Assembly: GCA_030533445.1 (NCBI GenBank)
Contig: JARPUW010000256.1
Location: 496,001 to 560,000 of the forward strand
DNA length: 64,000 nt
Direction: 5' to 3'
Origin: Cyprinodon diabolis
Lineage: Eukaryota > Chordata > Actinopteri > Cyprinodontiformes > Cyprinodontidae
Shown here: piece after piece, positions 36,580 through 50,429 of the stretch
Layout of the letters: every line of letters starts with the position of its first letter
Position numbering within the stretch: the first letter of the stretch is position 1
The notes under the pieces: generated by a model
What the model was told of the DNA's origin: nothing
Seen by the model: the letters and a program-made list of their open reading frames with translations, nothing else
Databases searched by the model: none
Program-made: the position numbers and the translations under genes

Positions 36580-38353
36580 CTGAAAACTAACAATATAAAC
36601 TAGATTCGAGCAGATGTTTTTGGTTCCAAGCTTCAAATCAGAGGTTTGAGGCCAAAACGCTCTTTTCACAGTGAGATAATGCCATTTTGGCCTCTGGAGT
36701 TGTAACAGACAAACCATTAATGATACAGCCATGATCTTTTCTGGCAATCATCTAGAGCTGAAAACTAACAATATAAAGTAGATTTGAGCAGATGTTTTTG
36801 GTTCCACGCTTCAAATCAGAAGTTGAGGCCAAAACGCTCTTTTCACAGTGAGATAATGCCATTTTGGCCTCTGGAGTTGTAACAGACAAACCATTAATGA
36901 TACAGCCATGATCTTTTCTGGCAATCATCTAGAGCTGAAAACTAACAATATAAAGTAGATTTGAGCAGATGTTTTTGGTTCCAAGCTTCAAATCAGAGGT
37001 TTGAGGCCAAAACGCTCTTTTCACAGTGAGATAATGCCATTTTGGCCTCTGGAGTTGTAACAGACAAACCATTAATGATACAGCCATGATCTTTTCTGGC
37101 AATCATCTAGAGCTGAAAACTAACAATATAAAGTAGATTTGAGCAGATGTTTTTGGTTCCACGCTTCAAATCAGAAGTTGAGGCCAAAACGCTCTTTTCA
37201 CAGTGAGATAATGCCATTTTGGCCTCTGGAGTTGTAACACACAAACCATTAATGATACAGCCATGATCTTTTCTGGCAATCATCTAGAGCTGAAAACTAA
37301 CAATATAAAGTAGATTTGAGCAGATGTTTTTTGTTCCAAGCTTCAAATCAGAAGTTGAGGCCAAAACGCTCTTTTCACAGTGAGATAATGCCATTTTGGC
37401 CTCTGGAGTTGTAACAGACAAACCATTAATGATACAGCCATGATCTTTTCTGGCAATCATCTAGAGCTGAAAACTAACAATATAAAGTAGATTCGAGCAG
37501 ATGTTTTTGGTTCCAAGCTTCAAATCAGAGGTTTGAGGCCAAAACGCTCTTTTCACAGTGAGATAATGCCATTTTGGCCTCTGGAGTTGTAACAGACAAA
37601 CCATTAATGATACAGCCATGATCTTTTCTGGCAATCATCTAGAGCTGAAAACTAACAATATAAAGTAGATTTGAGCAGATGTTTTTGGTTCCACGCTTCA
37701 AATCAGAAGTTGAGGCCAAAACGCTCTTTTCACAGTGAGATAATGCCATTTTGGCCTCTGGAGTTGTAACAGACAAACCATTAATGATACAGCCATGATC
37801 TTTTCTGGCAATCATCTAGAGCTGCAAACTAACAATATAAAGTAGATTTGAGCAGATGTTTTTGGTTCCAAGCTTCAAATCAGAAGTTGAGGCCAAAACG
37901 CTCTTTTCACAGTGAGATAATGCCATTTTGGCCTCTGGAGTTGTAACAGACAAACCATTAATGATACAGCCATGATCTTTTCTGGCAATCATCTAGAGCT
38001 GAAAACTAACAATATAAAGTAGATTTGAGCAGATGTTTTTTGTTCCAAGCTTCAAATCATAGGTTTGAGGCCAAAACGTTCGTTTCACAGTGAGATAATG
38101 CCATTTTGGCCTCTGGAGTTGTAACAGACAAACCATTAATGATACAGCCATGATCTTTTCTGGCAATCATCTAGAGCTGAAAACTAACAATATAAAGTAG
38201 ATTTGAGCAGATGTTTTTGGTTCCAAGCTTCAAATCATAGGTTGAGGCCAAAACGCTCTTTTCACAGTGAGATAATGCCATTTTGGCCTCTGGAGTTGTA
38301 ACAGACAAACCATTAATGATACAGCCATGATCTTTTCTGGCAATCATCTAAAG
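36580..38353 (+). repeat. Ten-monomer segment between the 16-monomer modules
   Basis: It begins with an ATATAAACTAGATTCG monomer and includes the CACAC monomer near 37,240 and the private GCTGCAAACT change at 37,821. The same order, extended through 38,876, recurs at 44,572 (7,992 bp away, GCTGCAAACT at 45,813). Most of it appears again from 50,430, with GCTGCAAACT at 50,961. It belongs to the same lineage as the 29-monomer HOR of block IV. Confidence 0.8.
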
Positions 38354-41196
38354 CTGAAAACTAACACTTTGAAATAGATTGGAGCAGATGTTTTTGGTTC
38401 CAAGCTTCAAATCATAGGTTTGAGGCCAAAACGCTCTTTTCACAGTGAGATAATGCCATTTTGGCCTCTGGAGTTGTAACAGACAAACCATTAATGATAC
38501 AGCCATGATCTTTTCTGGCAATCATCTAGAGCTGAAAACTAACAATATAATGTAGATTGGAGCAGATGTTTTTGGTTCCAAGCTTCAAATCAGAAGTTGA
38601 GGCCAAAACGCTCTTTTCACAGTGAGATAATGCCATTTTGGCCTCTGGAGTTGTAACAGACAAACCATTAATGATACAGCCATGATCTTTTCTGGCAATC
38701 ATCTAAAGCTGAAAACTAACAATTTGAAATAGATTGGAGCAGATGTTTTAGGTTCCAAGCTTCAAATCATAGGTTTGAGGCCAAAACGCTCTTTTCACAG
38801 TGAGATAATGCCATTTTGGCCTCTGGAGTTGTAACAGACAAACCATTAATGATACAGCCATGATCTTTTCTGGCAATAATCTAGAGCTGAAAACTAACAA
38901 TATAAAGTAGATTCGAGCAGATGTTTTTGGTTCCAAGCTTCAAATCAGAGGTTTGACGCCAAAACGCTCTTTTCACAGTGAGATAATGCCATTTTGGCCT
39001 CTGGAGTTGTAACAGACAAACCATTAATGATACAGCCATGATCTTTTCTGGCAATCATCTAGAGCTGAAAACTAACAATATAAAGTAGATTTGAGCAGAT
39101 GTTTTTGGTTCCACGCTTCAAATCAGAAGTTGAGGCCAAAACGCTCTTTTCACAGTGAGATAATGCCATTTTGGCCTCTGGAGTTGTAACAGACAAACCA
39201 TTAATGATACAGCCATGATCTTTTCTGGCAATCATCTAGAGCTGAAAACTAACAATATAAAGTAGATTTGAGCAGATGTTTTTGGTTCCAAGCTTCAAAT
39301 CAGAAGTTGAGGCCAAAACGCTCTTTTCACAGTGAGATAATGCCATTTTGGCCTCTGGAGTTGTAACAGACAAACCATTAATGATACAGCCATGATCTTT
39401 TCTGGCAATCATCTAGAGCTGAAAACTAACAATATAAAGTAGATTTGAGCAGATGTTTTTTGTTCCAAGCTTCAAATCATAGGTTTGAGGCCAAAACGTT
39501 CGTTTCACAGTGAGATAATACAATTTTGGCCTCTGGAGTTGTAACAGACAAACCATTAATGATACAGCCATGATCTTTTCTGGCAATCATCTAGAGCTGA
39601 AAACTAACAATATAAAGTAGATTGGAGCAGATGTTTTTGGTTCCAAGCTTCAAATCATAGGTTTGATGCCAAAACGCTCTTTTCACAGTGAGATAATGCC
39701 ATTTTGGACTCTGGAGTTGTAACAGACAAACCATTAATGATACAGCCATGATCTTTTCTGGCAATCATCTAGAGCTGAAAACTAACAATATAAAGTAGAT
39801 TTGAGCAGATGTTTTTGGTTCCAAGCTTCAAATCATAGGTTTGAGGCCAAAACGCTCTTTTCACAGTGAGATAATGCCATTTTGGCCTCTGGAGTTGTAA
39901 CAGACAAACCATTAATGATACAGCCATGATCTTTTCTGGCAATCATCTAGAGCTGAAAACTAACAATATAAAGTAGATTTGAGCAGATGTTTTTGGTTCC
40001 AAGCTTTAAATCATAGGTTGAGGCCAAAACGCTCTTTTCACAGTGAGATAATGCCATTTTGGCCTCTGGAGTTGTAACAGACAAACCATTAATGATACAG
40101 CCATGATCTTTTCTGGCAATCATCTAGAGCTGAAAACTAACAATATAAAGTAGATTTGAGCAGATGTTTTTGGTTCCAAGCTTCAAATCAGAAGTTGAGG
40201 CCAAAACGCTCTTTTCACAGTGAGATAATGCCATTTTGGCCTCTGGAGTTGTAACAGACAAACCATTAATGATACAACCATGATCTTTTCTGGCAATCAT
40301 CTAAAGCTGAAAACTAACAATTTGAAATAGATTGGAGCAGATGTTTTTGGTTCCAAGCTTCAAATCATAGGTTTGAGGCCAAAACGCTCTTTTCACAGTG
40401 AGATAATGCCATTTTGGCCTCTGGAGTTGTAACAGACAAACCATTAATGATACAGCCATGATCTTTTCTGGCAATCATCTAGAGCTGAAAACTAACAATA
40501 TAAAGTAGATTTGAGCAGATGTTTTTTGTTCCAAGCTTCAAATCATAGGTTTGAGGCCAAAACGTTCGTTTCACAGTGAGATAATGCCATTTTGGCCTCT
40601 GGAGTTGTAACAGACAAACCATTAATGATACAGCCATGATCTTTTCTGGCAATCATCTAGAGCTGAAAACTAACAATATAAAGTAGATTGGAGCAGATGT
40701 TTTTGGTTCCAAGCTTCAAATCATAGGTTTGATGCCAAAACGCTCTTTTCACAGTGAGATAATGCCATTTTGGCCTCTGGAGTTGTAACAGACAAACCAT
40801 TAATGATACAGCCATGATCTTTTCTGGCAATCATCTAGAGCTGAAAACTAACAATATAAAGTAGATTTGAGCAGATGTTTTTGGTTCCAAGCTTCAAATC
40901 ATAGGTTTGAGGCCAAAACGCTCTTTTCACAGTGAGATAATGCCATTTTGGCCTCTGGAGTTGTAACAGACAAACCATTAATGATACAGCCATGATCTTT
41001 TCTGGCAATCATCTAAAGCTGAAAACTAACACTTTGAAATAGATTGGAGCAGATGTTTTTGGTTCCAAGCTTCAAATCATAGGTTTGAGGCCAAAACGCT
41101 CTTTTCACAGTGAGATAATGCCATTTTGGCCTCTGGAGTTGTAACAGACAAACCATTAATGATACAGCCATGATCTTTTCTGGCAATCATCTAGAG
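38354..41196 (+). repeat. 16-monomer module, copy 2 (2,843 bp)
   Basis: Second copy of the module at 33,737-36,579, at a spacing of exactly 4,617 bp. Markers: GGCAATAATC at 38,872, ACTCTGG at 39,708, and CTTTAAATC near 40,005. One substitution is visible (A at 40,277 for G). The module ends before a CAATTCAG monomer (41,251), where copy 1 instead continues into the ATATAAACTAG monomer, which marks an exchange junction. Confidence 0.85.
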
Positions 41197-44100
41197 CTGA
41201 AAACTAACAATATAATGTAGATTGGAGCAGATGTTTTTGGTTCCAAGCTTCAATTCAGAAGTTGAGGCCAAAACGCTCTTTTCACAGTGAGATAATGCCA
41301 TTTTGGCCTCTGGAGTTGTAACAGACAAACCATTAATGATACAGCCATGATCTTTTCTGGCAATCATCTATATCTGAAAACTAACAATTTGAAATAGATT
41401 GGAGCAGATGTTTTAGGTTCCAAGCTTCAAATCATAGGTTTGAGGCCAAAACGCTCTTTTCACAGTGAGATAATGCCATTTTGGCCTCTGGAGTTGTAAC
41501 AGACAAACCATTAATGATACAGCCATGATCTTTTCTGGCAATCATCTAGAGCTGAAAACTAACAATATAAAGTAGATTTGAGCAGATGTTTTTGGTTCCA
41601 AGCTTCAAATCAGAAGTTGAGGCCAAAACGCTCTTTTCACAGTGAGATAATGCCATTTTGGCCTCTGGAGTTGTAACAGACAAACCATTAATGATACAGC
41701 CATGATCTTTTCTGGCAATCATCTAGAGCTGAAAACTAACAATATAAAGTAGATTGGAGCAGATGTTTTTGGTTCCAAGCTTCAAATCAGAGGTTTGAGG
41801 CCAAAACGCTCTTTTCACAGTGAGATAATGCCATTTTGGCCTCTGGAGTTGTAACAGACAAACCATTAATGATACAGCCATGATCTTTTCTGGCAATCAT
41901 CTAGAGCTGAAAACTAACAATATAAAGTAGATTGGAGCAGATGTTTTGGTTCCAAGCTTCAAATCATAGGTTTGAGGCCAAAACGCTCTTTTCACAGTGA
42001 GATAATGCCATTTTGGCCTCTGGAGTTGTAACAGACAAACCATTAATGATACAGCCATGATCTTTTCTGGCAATCATCTAAAGCTGAAAACTAACAATTT
42101 GAAATAGATTGGAGCAGATGTTTTTGGTTCCAAGCTTCAAATCATAGGTTTGAGGCCAAAACGCTCTTTTCACAGTGAGATAATGCCATTTTGGCCTCTG
42201 GAGTTGTAACAGACAAACCATTAATGATACAGCCATGATCTTTTCTGGCAATCATCTAGAGCTGAAAACTAACAATATAAAGTAGATTTGAGCAGATGTT
42301 TTTGGTTCCAAGCTTCAAATCAGAGGTTTGAGGCCAAAACGCTCGTTTCACAGTGAGATAATGCCATTTTGGCCTCTGGAGTTGTAACAGACAAACCATT
42401 AATGATACAGCCATGATCTTTTCTGGCAATCATCTAGAGCTGAAAACTAACAATATAAAGTAGATTGGAGCAGATGTTTTGGTTCCAAGCTTCAAATCAT
42501 AGGTTTGAGGCCAAAACGCTCTTTTCACAGTGAGATAATGCCATTTTGGCCTCTGGAGTTGTAACAGACAAACCATTAATGATACAGCCATGATCTTTTC
42601 TGGCAATCATCTAAAGCTGAAAACTAACAATTTGAAATAGATTGGAGCAGATGTTTTTGGTTCCAAGCTTCAAATCATAGGTTTGAGGCCAAAACGCTCT
42701 TTTCACAGTGAGATAATGCCATTTTGGCCTCTGGAGTTGTAACAGACAAACCATTAATGATACAGCCATGATCTTTTCTGGCAATCATCTAGAGCTGAAA
42801 ACTAACAATATAAAGTAGATTTGAGCAGATGTTTTTTGTTCCAAGCTTCAAATCATAGGTTTGAGGCCAAAACGTTCGTTTCACAGTGAGATAATGCCAT
42901 TTTGGCCTCTGGAGTTGTAACAGACAAACCATTAATGATACAGCCATGATCTTTTCTGGCAATCATCTAGAGCTGAAAACTAACAATATAAAGTAGATTG
43001 GAGCAGATGTTTTTGGTTCCAAGCTTCAAATCATAGGTTTGATGCCAAAACGCTCTTTTCACAGTGAGATAATGCCATTTTGGCCTCTGGAGTTGTAACA
43101 GACAAACCATTAATGATACAGCCATGATCTTTTCTGGCAATCATCTAGAGCTGAAAACTAACAATATAAAGTAGATTTGAGCAGATGTTTTTGGTTCCAA
43201 GCTTCAAATCATAGGTTTGAGGCCAAAACGCTCTTTTCACAGTGAGATAATGCCATTTTGGCCTCTGGAGTTGTAACAGACAAACCATTAATGATACAGC
43301 CATGATCTTTTCTGGCAATCATCTAAAGCTGAAAACTAACACTTTGAAATAGATTGGAGCAGATGTTTTTGGTTCCAAGCTTCAAATCATAGGTTTGAGG
43401 CCAAAACGCTCTTTTCACAGTGAGATAATGCCATTTTGGCCTCTGGAGTTGTAACAGACAAACCATTAATGATACAGCCATGATCTTTTCTGGCAATCAT
43501 CTAGAGCTGAAAACTAACAATATAATGTAGATTGGAGCAGATGTTTTTGGTTCCAAGCTTCAATTCAGAAGTTGAGGCCAAAACGCTCTTTTCACAGTGA
43601 GATAATGCCATTTTGGCCTCTGGAGTTGTAACAGACAAACCATTAATGATACAGCCATGATCTTTTCTGGCAATCATCTATATCTGAAAACTAACAATTT
43701 GAAATAGATTGGAGCAGATGTTTTAGGTTCCAAGCTTCAAATCATAGGTTTGAGGCCAAAACGCTCTTTTCACAGTGAGATAATGCCATTTTGGCCTCTG
43801 GAGTTGTAACAGACAAACCATTAATGATACAGCCATGATCTTTTCTGGCAATCATCTAGAGCTGAAAACTAACAATATAAAGTAGATTTGAGCAGATGTT
43901 TTTGGTTCCAAGCTTCAAATCAGAAGTTGAGGCCAAAACGCTCTTTTCACAGTGAGATAATGCCATTTTGGCCTCTGGAGTTGTAACAGACAAACCATTA
44001 ATGATACAGCCATGATCTTTTCTGGCAATCATCTAGAGCTGAAAACTAACAATATAAAGTAGATTTGAGCAGATGTTTTTGGTTCCAAGCTTCAAATCAG

Positions 44101-44571
44101 AGGTTTGAGGCCAAAACGCTCTTTTCACAGTGAGATAATGCCATTTTGGCCTCTGGAGTTGTAACAGACAAACCATTAATGATACAGCCATGATCTTTTC
44201 TGGCAATCATCTAAAGCTGAAAACTAACAATTTGAAATAGATTGGAGCAGATGTTTTAGGTTCCAAGCTTCAAATCATAGGTTTGAGGCCAAAACGCTCT
44301 TTTCACAGTGAGATAATGCCATTTTGGCCTCTGGAGTTGTAACAGACAAACCATTAATGATACAGCCATGATCTTTTCTGGCAATCATCTAGAGCTGAAA
44401 ACTAACAATATAAAGTAGATTTGAGCAGATGTTTTTGGTTCCAAGCTTCAAATCAGAAGTTGAGGCCAAAACGCTCTTTTCACAGTGAGATAATGCCATT
44501 TTGGCCTCTGGAGTTGTAACAGACAAACCATTAATGATACAGCCATGATCTTTTCTGGCAATCATCTAGAG
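41197..44571 (+). repeat. Mosaic segment with an 8-monomer module repeated at 13-monomer spacing
   Basis: The CAATTCAG marker lies at 41,251 and 43,561. The 1,422-bp module 40,307-41,728 is repeated at 42,617-44,038, and the same module is found at 30,894-32,315. The monomers between, including two with a shortened T run near 41,943 and 42,477, match family II sequence upstream of 30,894. Confidence 0.82.
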
Positions 44572-45281
44572 CTGAAAACTAACAATATAAACTAGATTCG
44601 AGCAGATGTTTTTGGTTCCAAGCTTCAAATCAGAGGTTTGAGGCCAAAACGCTCTTTTCACAGTGAGATAATGCCATTTTGGCCTCTGGAGTTGTAACAG
44701 ACAAACCATTAATGATACAGCCATGATCTTTTCTGGCAATCATCTAGAGCTGAAAACTAACAATATAAAGTAGATTTGAGCAGATGTTTTTGGTTCCACG
44801 CTTCAAATCAGAAGTTGAGGCCAAAACGCTCTTTTCACAGTGAGATAATGCCATTTTGGCCTCTGGAGTTGTAACAGACAAACCATTAATGATACAGCCA
44901 TGATCTTTTCTGGCAATCATCTAGAGCTGAAAACTAACAATATAAAGTAGATTTGAGCAGATGTTTTTGGTTCCAAGCTTCAAATCAGAGGTTTGAGGCC
45001 AAAACGCTCTTTTCACAGTGAGATAATGCCATTTTGGCCTCTGGAGTTGTAACAGACAAACCATTAATGATACAGCCATGATCTTTTCTGGCAATCATCT
45101 AGAGCTGAAAACTAACAATATAAAGTAGATTTGAGCAGATGTTTTTGGTTCCACGCTTCAAATCAGAAGTTGAGGCCAAAACGCTCTTTTCACAGTGAGA
45201 TAATGCCATTTTGGCCTCTGGAGTTGTAACACACAAACCATTAATGATACAGCCATGATCTTTTCTGGCAATCATCTAGAG

Positions 45282-48200
45282 CTGAAAACTAACAATATAA
45301 AGTAGATTTGAGCAGATGTTTTTTGTTCCAAGCTTCAAATCAGAAGTTGAGGCCAAAACGCTCTTTTCACAGTGAGATAATGCCATTTTGGCCTCTGGAG
45401 TTGTAACAGACAAACCATTAATGATACAGCCATGATCTTTTCTGGCAATCATCTAGAGCTGAAAACTAACAATATAAAGTAGATTCGAGCAGATGTTTTT
45501 GGTTCCAAGCTTCAAATCAGAGGTTTGAGGCCAAAACGCTCTTTTCACAGTGAGATAATGCCATTTTGGCCTCTGGAGTTGTAACAGACAAACCATTAAT
45601 GATACAGCCATGATCTTTTCTGGCAATCATCTAGAGCTGAAAACTAACAATATAAAGTAGATTTGAGCAGATGTTTTTGGTTCCACGCTTCAAATCAGAA
45701 GTTGAGGCCAAAACGCTCTTTTCACAGTGAGATAATGCCATTTTGGCCTCTGGAGTTGTAACAGACAAACCATTAATGATACAGCCATGATCTTTTCTGG
45801 CAATCATCTAGAGCTGCAAACTAACAATATAAAGTAGATTTGAGCAGATGTTTTTGGTTCCAAGCTTCAAATCAGAAGTTGAGGCCAAAACGCTCTTTTC
45901 ACAGTGAGATAATGCCATTTTGGCCTCTGGAGTTGTAACAGACAAACCATTAATGATACAGCCATGATCTTTTCTGGCAATCATCTAGAGCTGAAAACTA
46001 ACAATATAAAGTAGATTTGAGCAGATGTTTTTTGTTCCAAGCTTCAAATCATAGGTTTGAGGCCAAAACGTTCGTTTCACAGTGAGATAATGCCATTTTG
46101 GCCTCTGGAGTTGTAACAGACAAACCATTAATGATACAGCCATGATCTTTTCTGGCAATCATCTAGAGCTGAAAACTAACAATATAAAGTAGATTTGAGC
46201 AGATGTTTTTGGTTCCAAGCTTCAAATCATAGGTTGAGGCCAAAACGCTCTTTTCACAGTGAGATAATGCCATTTTGGCCTCTGGAGTTGTAACAGACAA
46301 ACCATTAATGATACAGCCATGATCTTTTCTGGCAATCATCTAAAGCTGAAAACTAACACTTTGAAATAGATTGGAGCAGATGTTTTTGGTTCCAAGCTTC
46401 AAATCATAGGTTTGAGGCCAAAACGCTCTTTTCACAGTGAGATAATGCCATTTTGGCCTCTGGAGTTGTAACAGACAAACCATTAATGATACAGCCATGA
46501 TCTTTTCTGGCAATCATCTAGAGCTGAAAACTAACAATATAATGTAGATTGGAGCAGATGTTTTTGGTTCCAAGCTTCAAATCAGAAGTTGAGGCCAAAA
46601 CGCTCTTTTCACAGTGAGATAATGCCATTTTGGCCTCTGGAGTTGTAACAGACAAACCATTAATGATACAGCCATGATCTTTTCTGGCAATCATCTAAAG
46701 CTGAAAACTAACAATTTGAAATAGATTGGAGCAGATGTTTTAGGTTCCAAGCTTCAAATCATAGGTTTGAGGCCAAAACGCTCTTTTCACAGTGAGATAA
46801 TGCCATTTTGGCCTCTGGAGTTGTAACAGACAAACCATTAATGATACAGCCATGATCTTTTCTGGCAATCATCTAGAGCTGAAAACTAACAATATAAAGT
46901 AGATTTGAGCAGATGTTTTTGGTTCCAAGCTTCAAATCAGAAGTTGAGGCCAAAACGCTCTTTTCACAGTGAGATAATGCCATTTTGGCCTCTGGAGTTG
47001 TAACAGACAAACCATTAATGATACAGCCATGATCTTTTCTGGCAATAATCTAGAGCTGAAAACTAACAATATAAAGTAGATTCGAGCAGATGTTTTTGGT
47101 TCCAAGCTTCAAATCAGAGGTTTGACGCCAAAACGCTCTTTTCACAGTGAGATAATGCCATTTTGGCCTCTGGAGTTGTAACAGACAAACCATTAATGAT
47201 ACAGCCATGATCTTTTCTGGCAATCATCTAGAGCTGAAAACTAACAATATAAAGTAGATTTGAGCAGATGTTTTTGGTTCCACGCTTCAAATCAGAAGTT
47301 GAGGCCAAAACGCTCTTTTCACAGTGAGATAATGCCATTTTGTCCTCTGGAGTTGTAACAGACAAACCATTAATGATACAGCCATGATCTTTTCTGGCAA
47401 TCATCTAGAGCTGAAAACTAACAATATAAAGTAGATTTGAGCAGATGTTTTTGGTTCCAAGCTTCAAATCAGAAGTTGAGGCCAAAACGCTCTTTTCACA
47501 GTGAGATAATGCCATTTTGGCCTCTGGAGTTGTAACAGACAAACCATTAATGATACAGCCATGATCTTTTCTGGCAATCATCTAGAGCTGAAAACTAACA
47601 ATATAAAGTAGATTTGAGCAGATGTTTTTTGTTCCAAGCTTCAAATCATAGGTTTGAGGCCAAAACGTTCGTTTCACAGTGAGATAATACAATTTTGGCC
47701 TCTGGAGTTGTAACAGACAAACCATTAATGATACAGCCATGATCTTTTCTGGCAATCATCTAGAGCTGAAAACTAACAATATAAAGTAGATTGGAGCAGA
47801 TGTTTTTGGTTCCAAGCTTCAAATCATAGGTTTGATGCCAAAACGCTCTTTTCACAGTGAGATAATGCCATTTTGGACTCTGGAGTTGTAACAGACAAAC
47901 CATTAATGATACAGCCATGATCTTTTCTGGCAATCATCTAGAGCTGAAAACTAACAATATAAAGTAGATTTGAGCAGATGTTTTTGGTTCCAAGCTTCAA
48001 ATCATAGGTTTGAGGCCAAAACGCTCTTTTCACAGTGAGATAATGCCATTTTGGCCTCTGGAGTTGTAACAGACAAACCATTAATGATACAGCCATGATC
48101 TTTTCTGGCAATCATCTAGAGCTGAAAACTAACAATATAAAGTAGATTTGAGCAGATGTTTTTGGTTCCAAGCTTTAAATCATAGGTTGAGGCCAAAACG

Positions 48201-50429
48201 CTCTTTTCACAGTGAGATAATGCCATTTTGGCCTCTGGAGTTGTAACAGACAAACCATTAATGATACAGCCATGATCTTTTCTGGCAATCATCTAAAGCT
48301 GAAAACTAACACTTTGAAATAGATTGGAGCAGATGTTTTTGGTTCCAAGCTTCAAATCATAGGTTTGAGGCCAAAACGCTCTTTTCACAGTGAGATAATG
48401 CCATTTTGGCCTCTGGAGTTGTAACAGACAAACCTTCAATGATACAGCCATGATCTTTTCTGGCAATCATCTAGAGCTGAAAACTAACAATATAATGTAG
48501 ATTGGAGCAGATGTTTTTGGTTCCAAGCTTCAAATCAGAAGTTGAGGCCAAAACGCTCTTTTCACAGTGAGATAATGCCATTTTGGCCTCTGGAGTTGTA
48601 ACAGACAAACCATTAATGATACAGCCATGATCTTTTCTGGCAATCATCTAAAGCTGAAAACTAACACTTTGAAATAGATTGGAGCATATGTTTTAGGTTC
48701 CAAGCTTCAAATCATAGGTTTGAGGCCAAAACGCTCTTTTCACAGTGAGATAATGCCATTTTGGCCTCTGGAGTTGTAACAGACAAACCATTAATGATAC
48801 AGCCATGATCTTTTCTGGCAATCATCTAAAGCTGAAAACTAACAATATAAAGTAGATTTGAGCAGATGTTTTTGGTTCCAAGCTTCAAATCAGAAGTTGA
48901 GGCCAAAACGCTCTTTTCACAGTGAGATAATGCCATTTTGGCCTCTGGAGTTGTAACAGACAAACCATTAATGATACAGCCATGATCTTTTCTGGCAATC
49001 ATCTAGAGCTGAAAACTAACAATATAAAGTAGATTTGAGCAGATGTTTTTGGTTCCAAGCTTCAAATCAGAGGTTTGAGGCCAAAACGCTCTTTTCACAG
49101 TGAGATAATGCCATTTTGGCCTCTGGAGTTGTAACAGACAAACCATTAATGATACAGCCATGATCTTTTCTGGCAATCATCTAGAGCTGAAAACTAACAA
49201 TATAAAGTAGATTTGAGCAGATGTTTTTTGTTCCAAGCTTCAAATCATAGGTTTGAGGCCAAAACGTTCGTTTCACAGTGAGATAATGCCATTTTGGCCT
49301 CTGGAGTTGTAACAGACAAACCATTAATGATACAGCCATGATCTTTTCTGGCAATCATCTAGAGCTGAAAACTAACAATATAAAGTAGATTGGAGCAGAT
49401 GTTTTTGGTTCCAAGCTTCAAATCATAGGTTTGATGCCAAAACGCTCTTTTCACAGTGAGATAATGCCATTTTGGCCTCTGGAGTTGTAACAGACAAACC
49501 ATTAATGATACAGCCATGATCTTTTCTGGCAATCATCTAGAGCTGAAAACTAACAATATAAAGTAGATTTGAGCAGATGTTTTTGGTTCCAAGCTTCAAA
49601 TCATAGGTTTGAGGCCAAAACGCTCTTTTCACAGTGAGATAATGCCATTTTGGCCTCTGGAGTTGTAACAGACAAACCATTAATGATACAGCCATGATCT
49701 TTTCTGGCAATCATCTAGAGCTGAAAACTAACAATATAAAGTAGATTTGAGCAGATGTTTTTGGTTCCAAGCTTCAAATCATAGGTTGAGGCCAAAACGC
49801 TCTTTTCACAGTGAGATAATGCCATTTTGGCCTCTGGAGTTGTAACAGACAAACCATTAATGATACAGCCATGATCTTTTCTGGCAATCATCTAAAGCTG
49901 AAAACTAACACTTTGAAATAGATTGGAGCAGATGTTTTTGGTTCCAAGCTTCAAATCATAGGTTTGAGGCCAAAACGCTCTTTTCACAGTGAGATAATGC
50001 CATTTTGGCCTCTGGAGTTGTAACAGACAAACCATTAATGATACAGCCATGATCTTTTCTGGCAATCATCTAGAGCTGAAAACTAACAATATAATGTAGA
50101 TTGGAGCAGATGTTTTTGGTTCCAAGCTTCAAATCAGAAGTTGAGGCCAAAACGCTCTTTTCACAGTGAGATAATGCCATTTTGGCCTCTGGAGTTGTAA
50201 CAGACAAACCATTAATGATACAGCCATGATCTTTTCTGGCAATCATCTAAAGCTGAAAACTAACAATATAAAGTAGATTTGAGCAGATGTTTTTGGTTCC
50301 AAGCTTCAAATCAGAAGTTGAGGCCAAAACGCTCTTTTCACAGTGAGATAATGCCATTTTGGCCTCTGGAGTTGTAACACACAAACCATTAATGATACAG
50401 CCATGATCTTTTCTGGCAATCATCTAGAG
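45282..50429 (+). repeat. HOR family IV, copy 1 (29 monomers, 5,148 bp)
   Basis: Private markers recur 5,148 bp downstream without exception among those checked: GCTGCAAACT 45,813/50,961, GGCAATAATC 47,041/52,189, GTCCTCTGG near 47,342/52,490, ACTCTGG 47,877/53,025, AACCTTCAAT 48,431/53,579, GGAGCATATG 48,681/53,829 and ATAATGTAGA 50,091/55,239. The last monomer carries CACAC (50,375). Identity to copy 2 appears very high by eye; I did not align every base. Confidence 0.9.

Larger units (their letters stand above)
33737..45281 (+). repeat. Mosaic block III (65 monomers)
   Basis: There is no single HOR period here. Modules of 8-16 monomers recur at several spacings: 4,617 bp (33,737-36,579 with 38,354-41,196), 2,310 bp (40,307-41,728 with 42,617-44,038), 11,723 bp back to family II (30,184-32,315 with 41,907-44,038), and 7,992 bp forward (36,580-38,876 with 44,572-46,868). 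New variants include GATGCC and GACGCC in place of GAGGCC, and ataggttgagg. The pattern is that of repeated unequal exchange or conversion-like copying. Confidence 0.82.

Noticed and set aside
34131..38936. 62-residue open frames on the complement strand at 34,131-34,319 and 38,748-38,936
   Set aside because: Both lie in the two copies of the 16-monomer module, 4,617 bp apart, and are again fragments of the monomer read in reverse.
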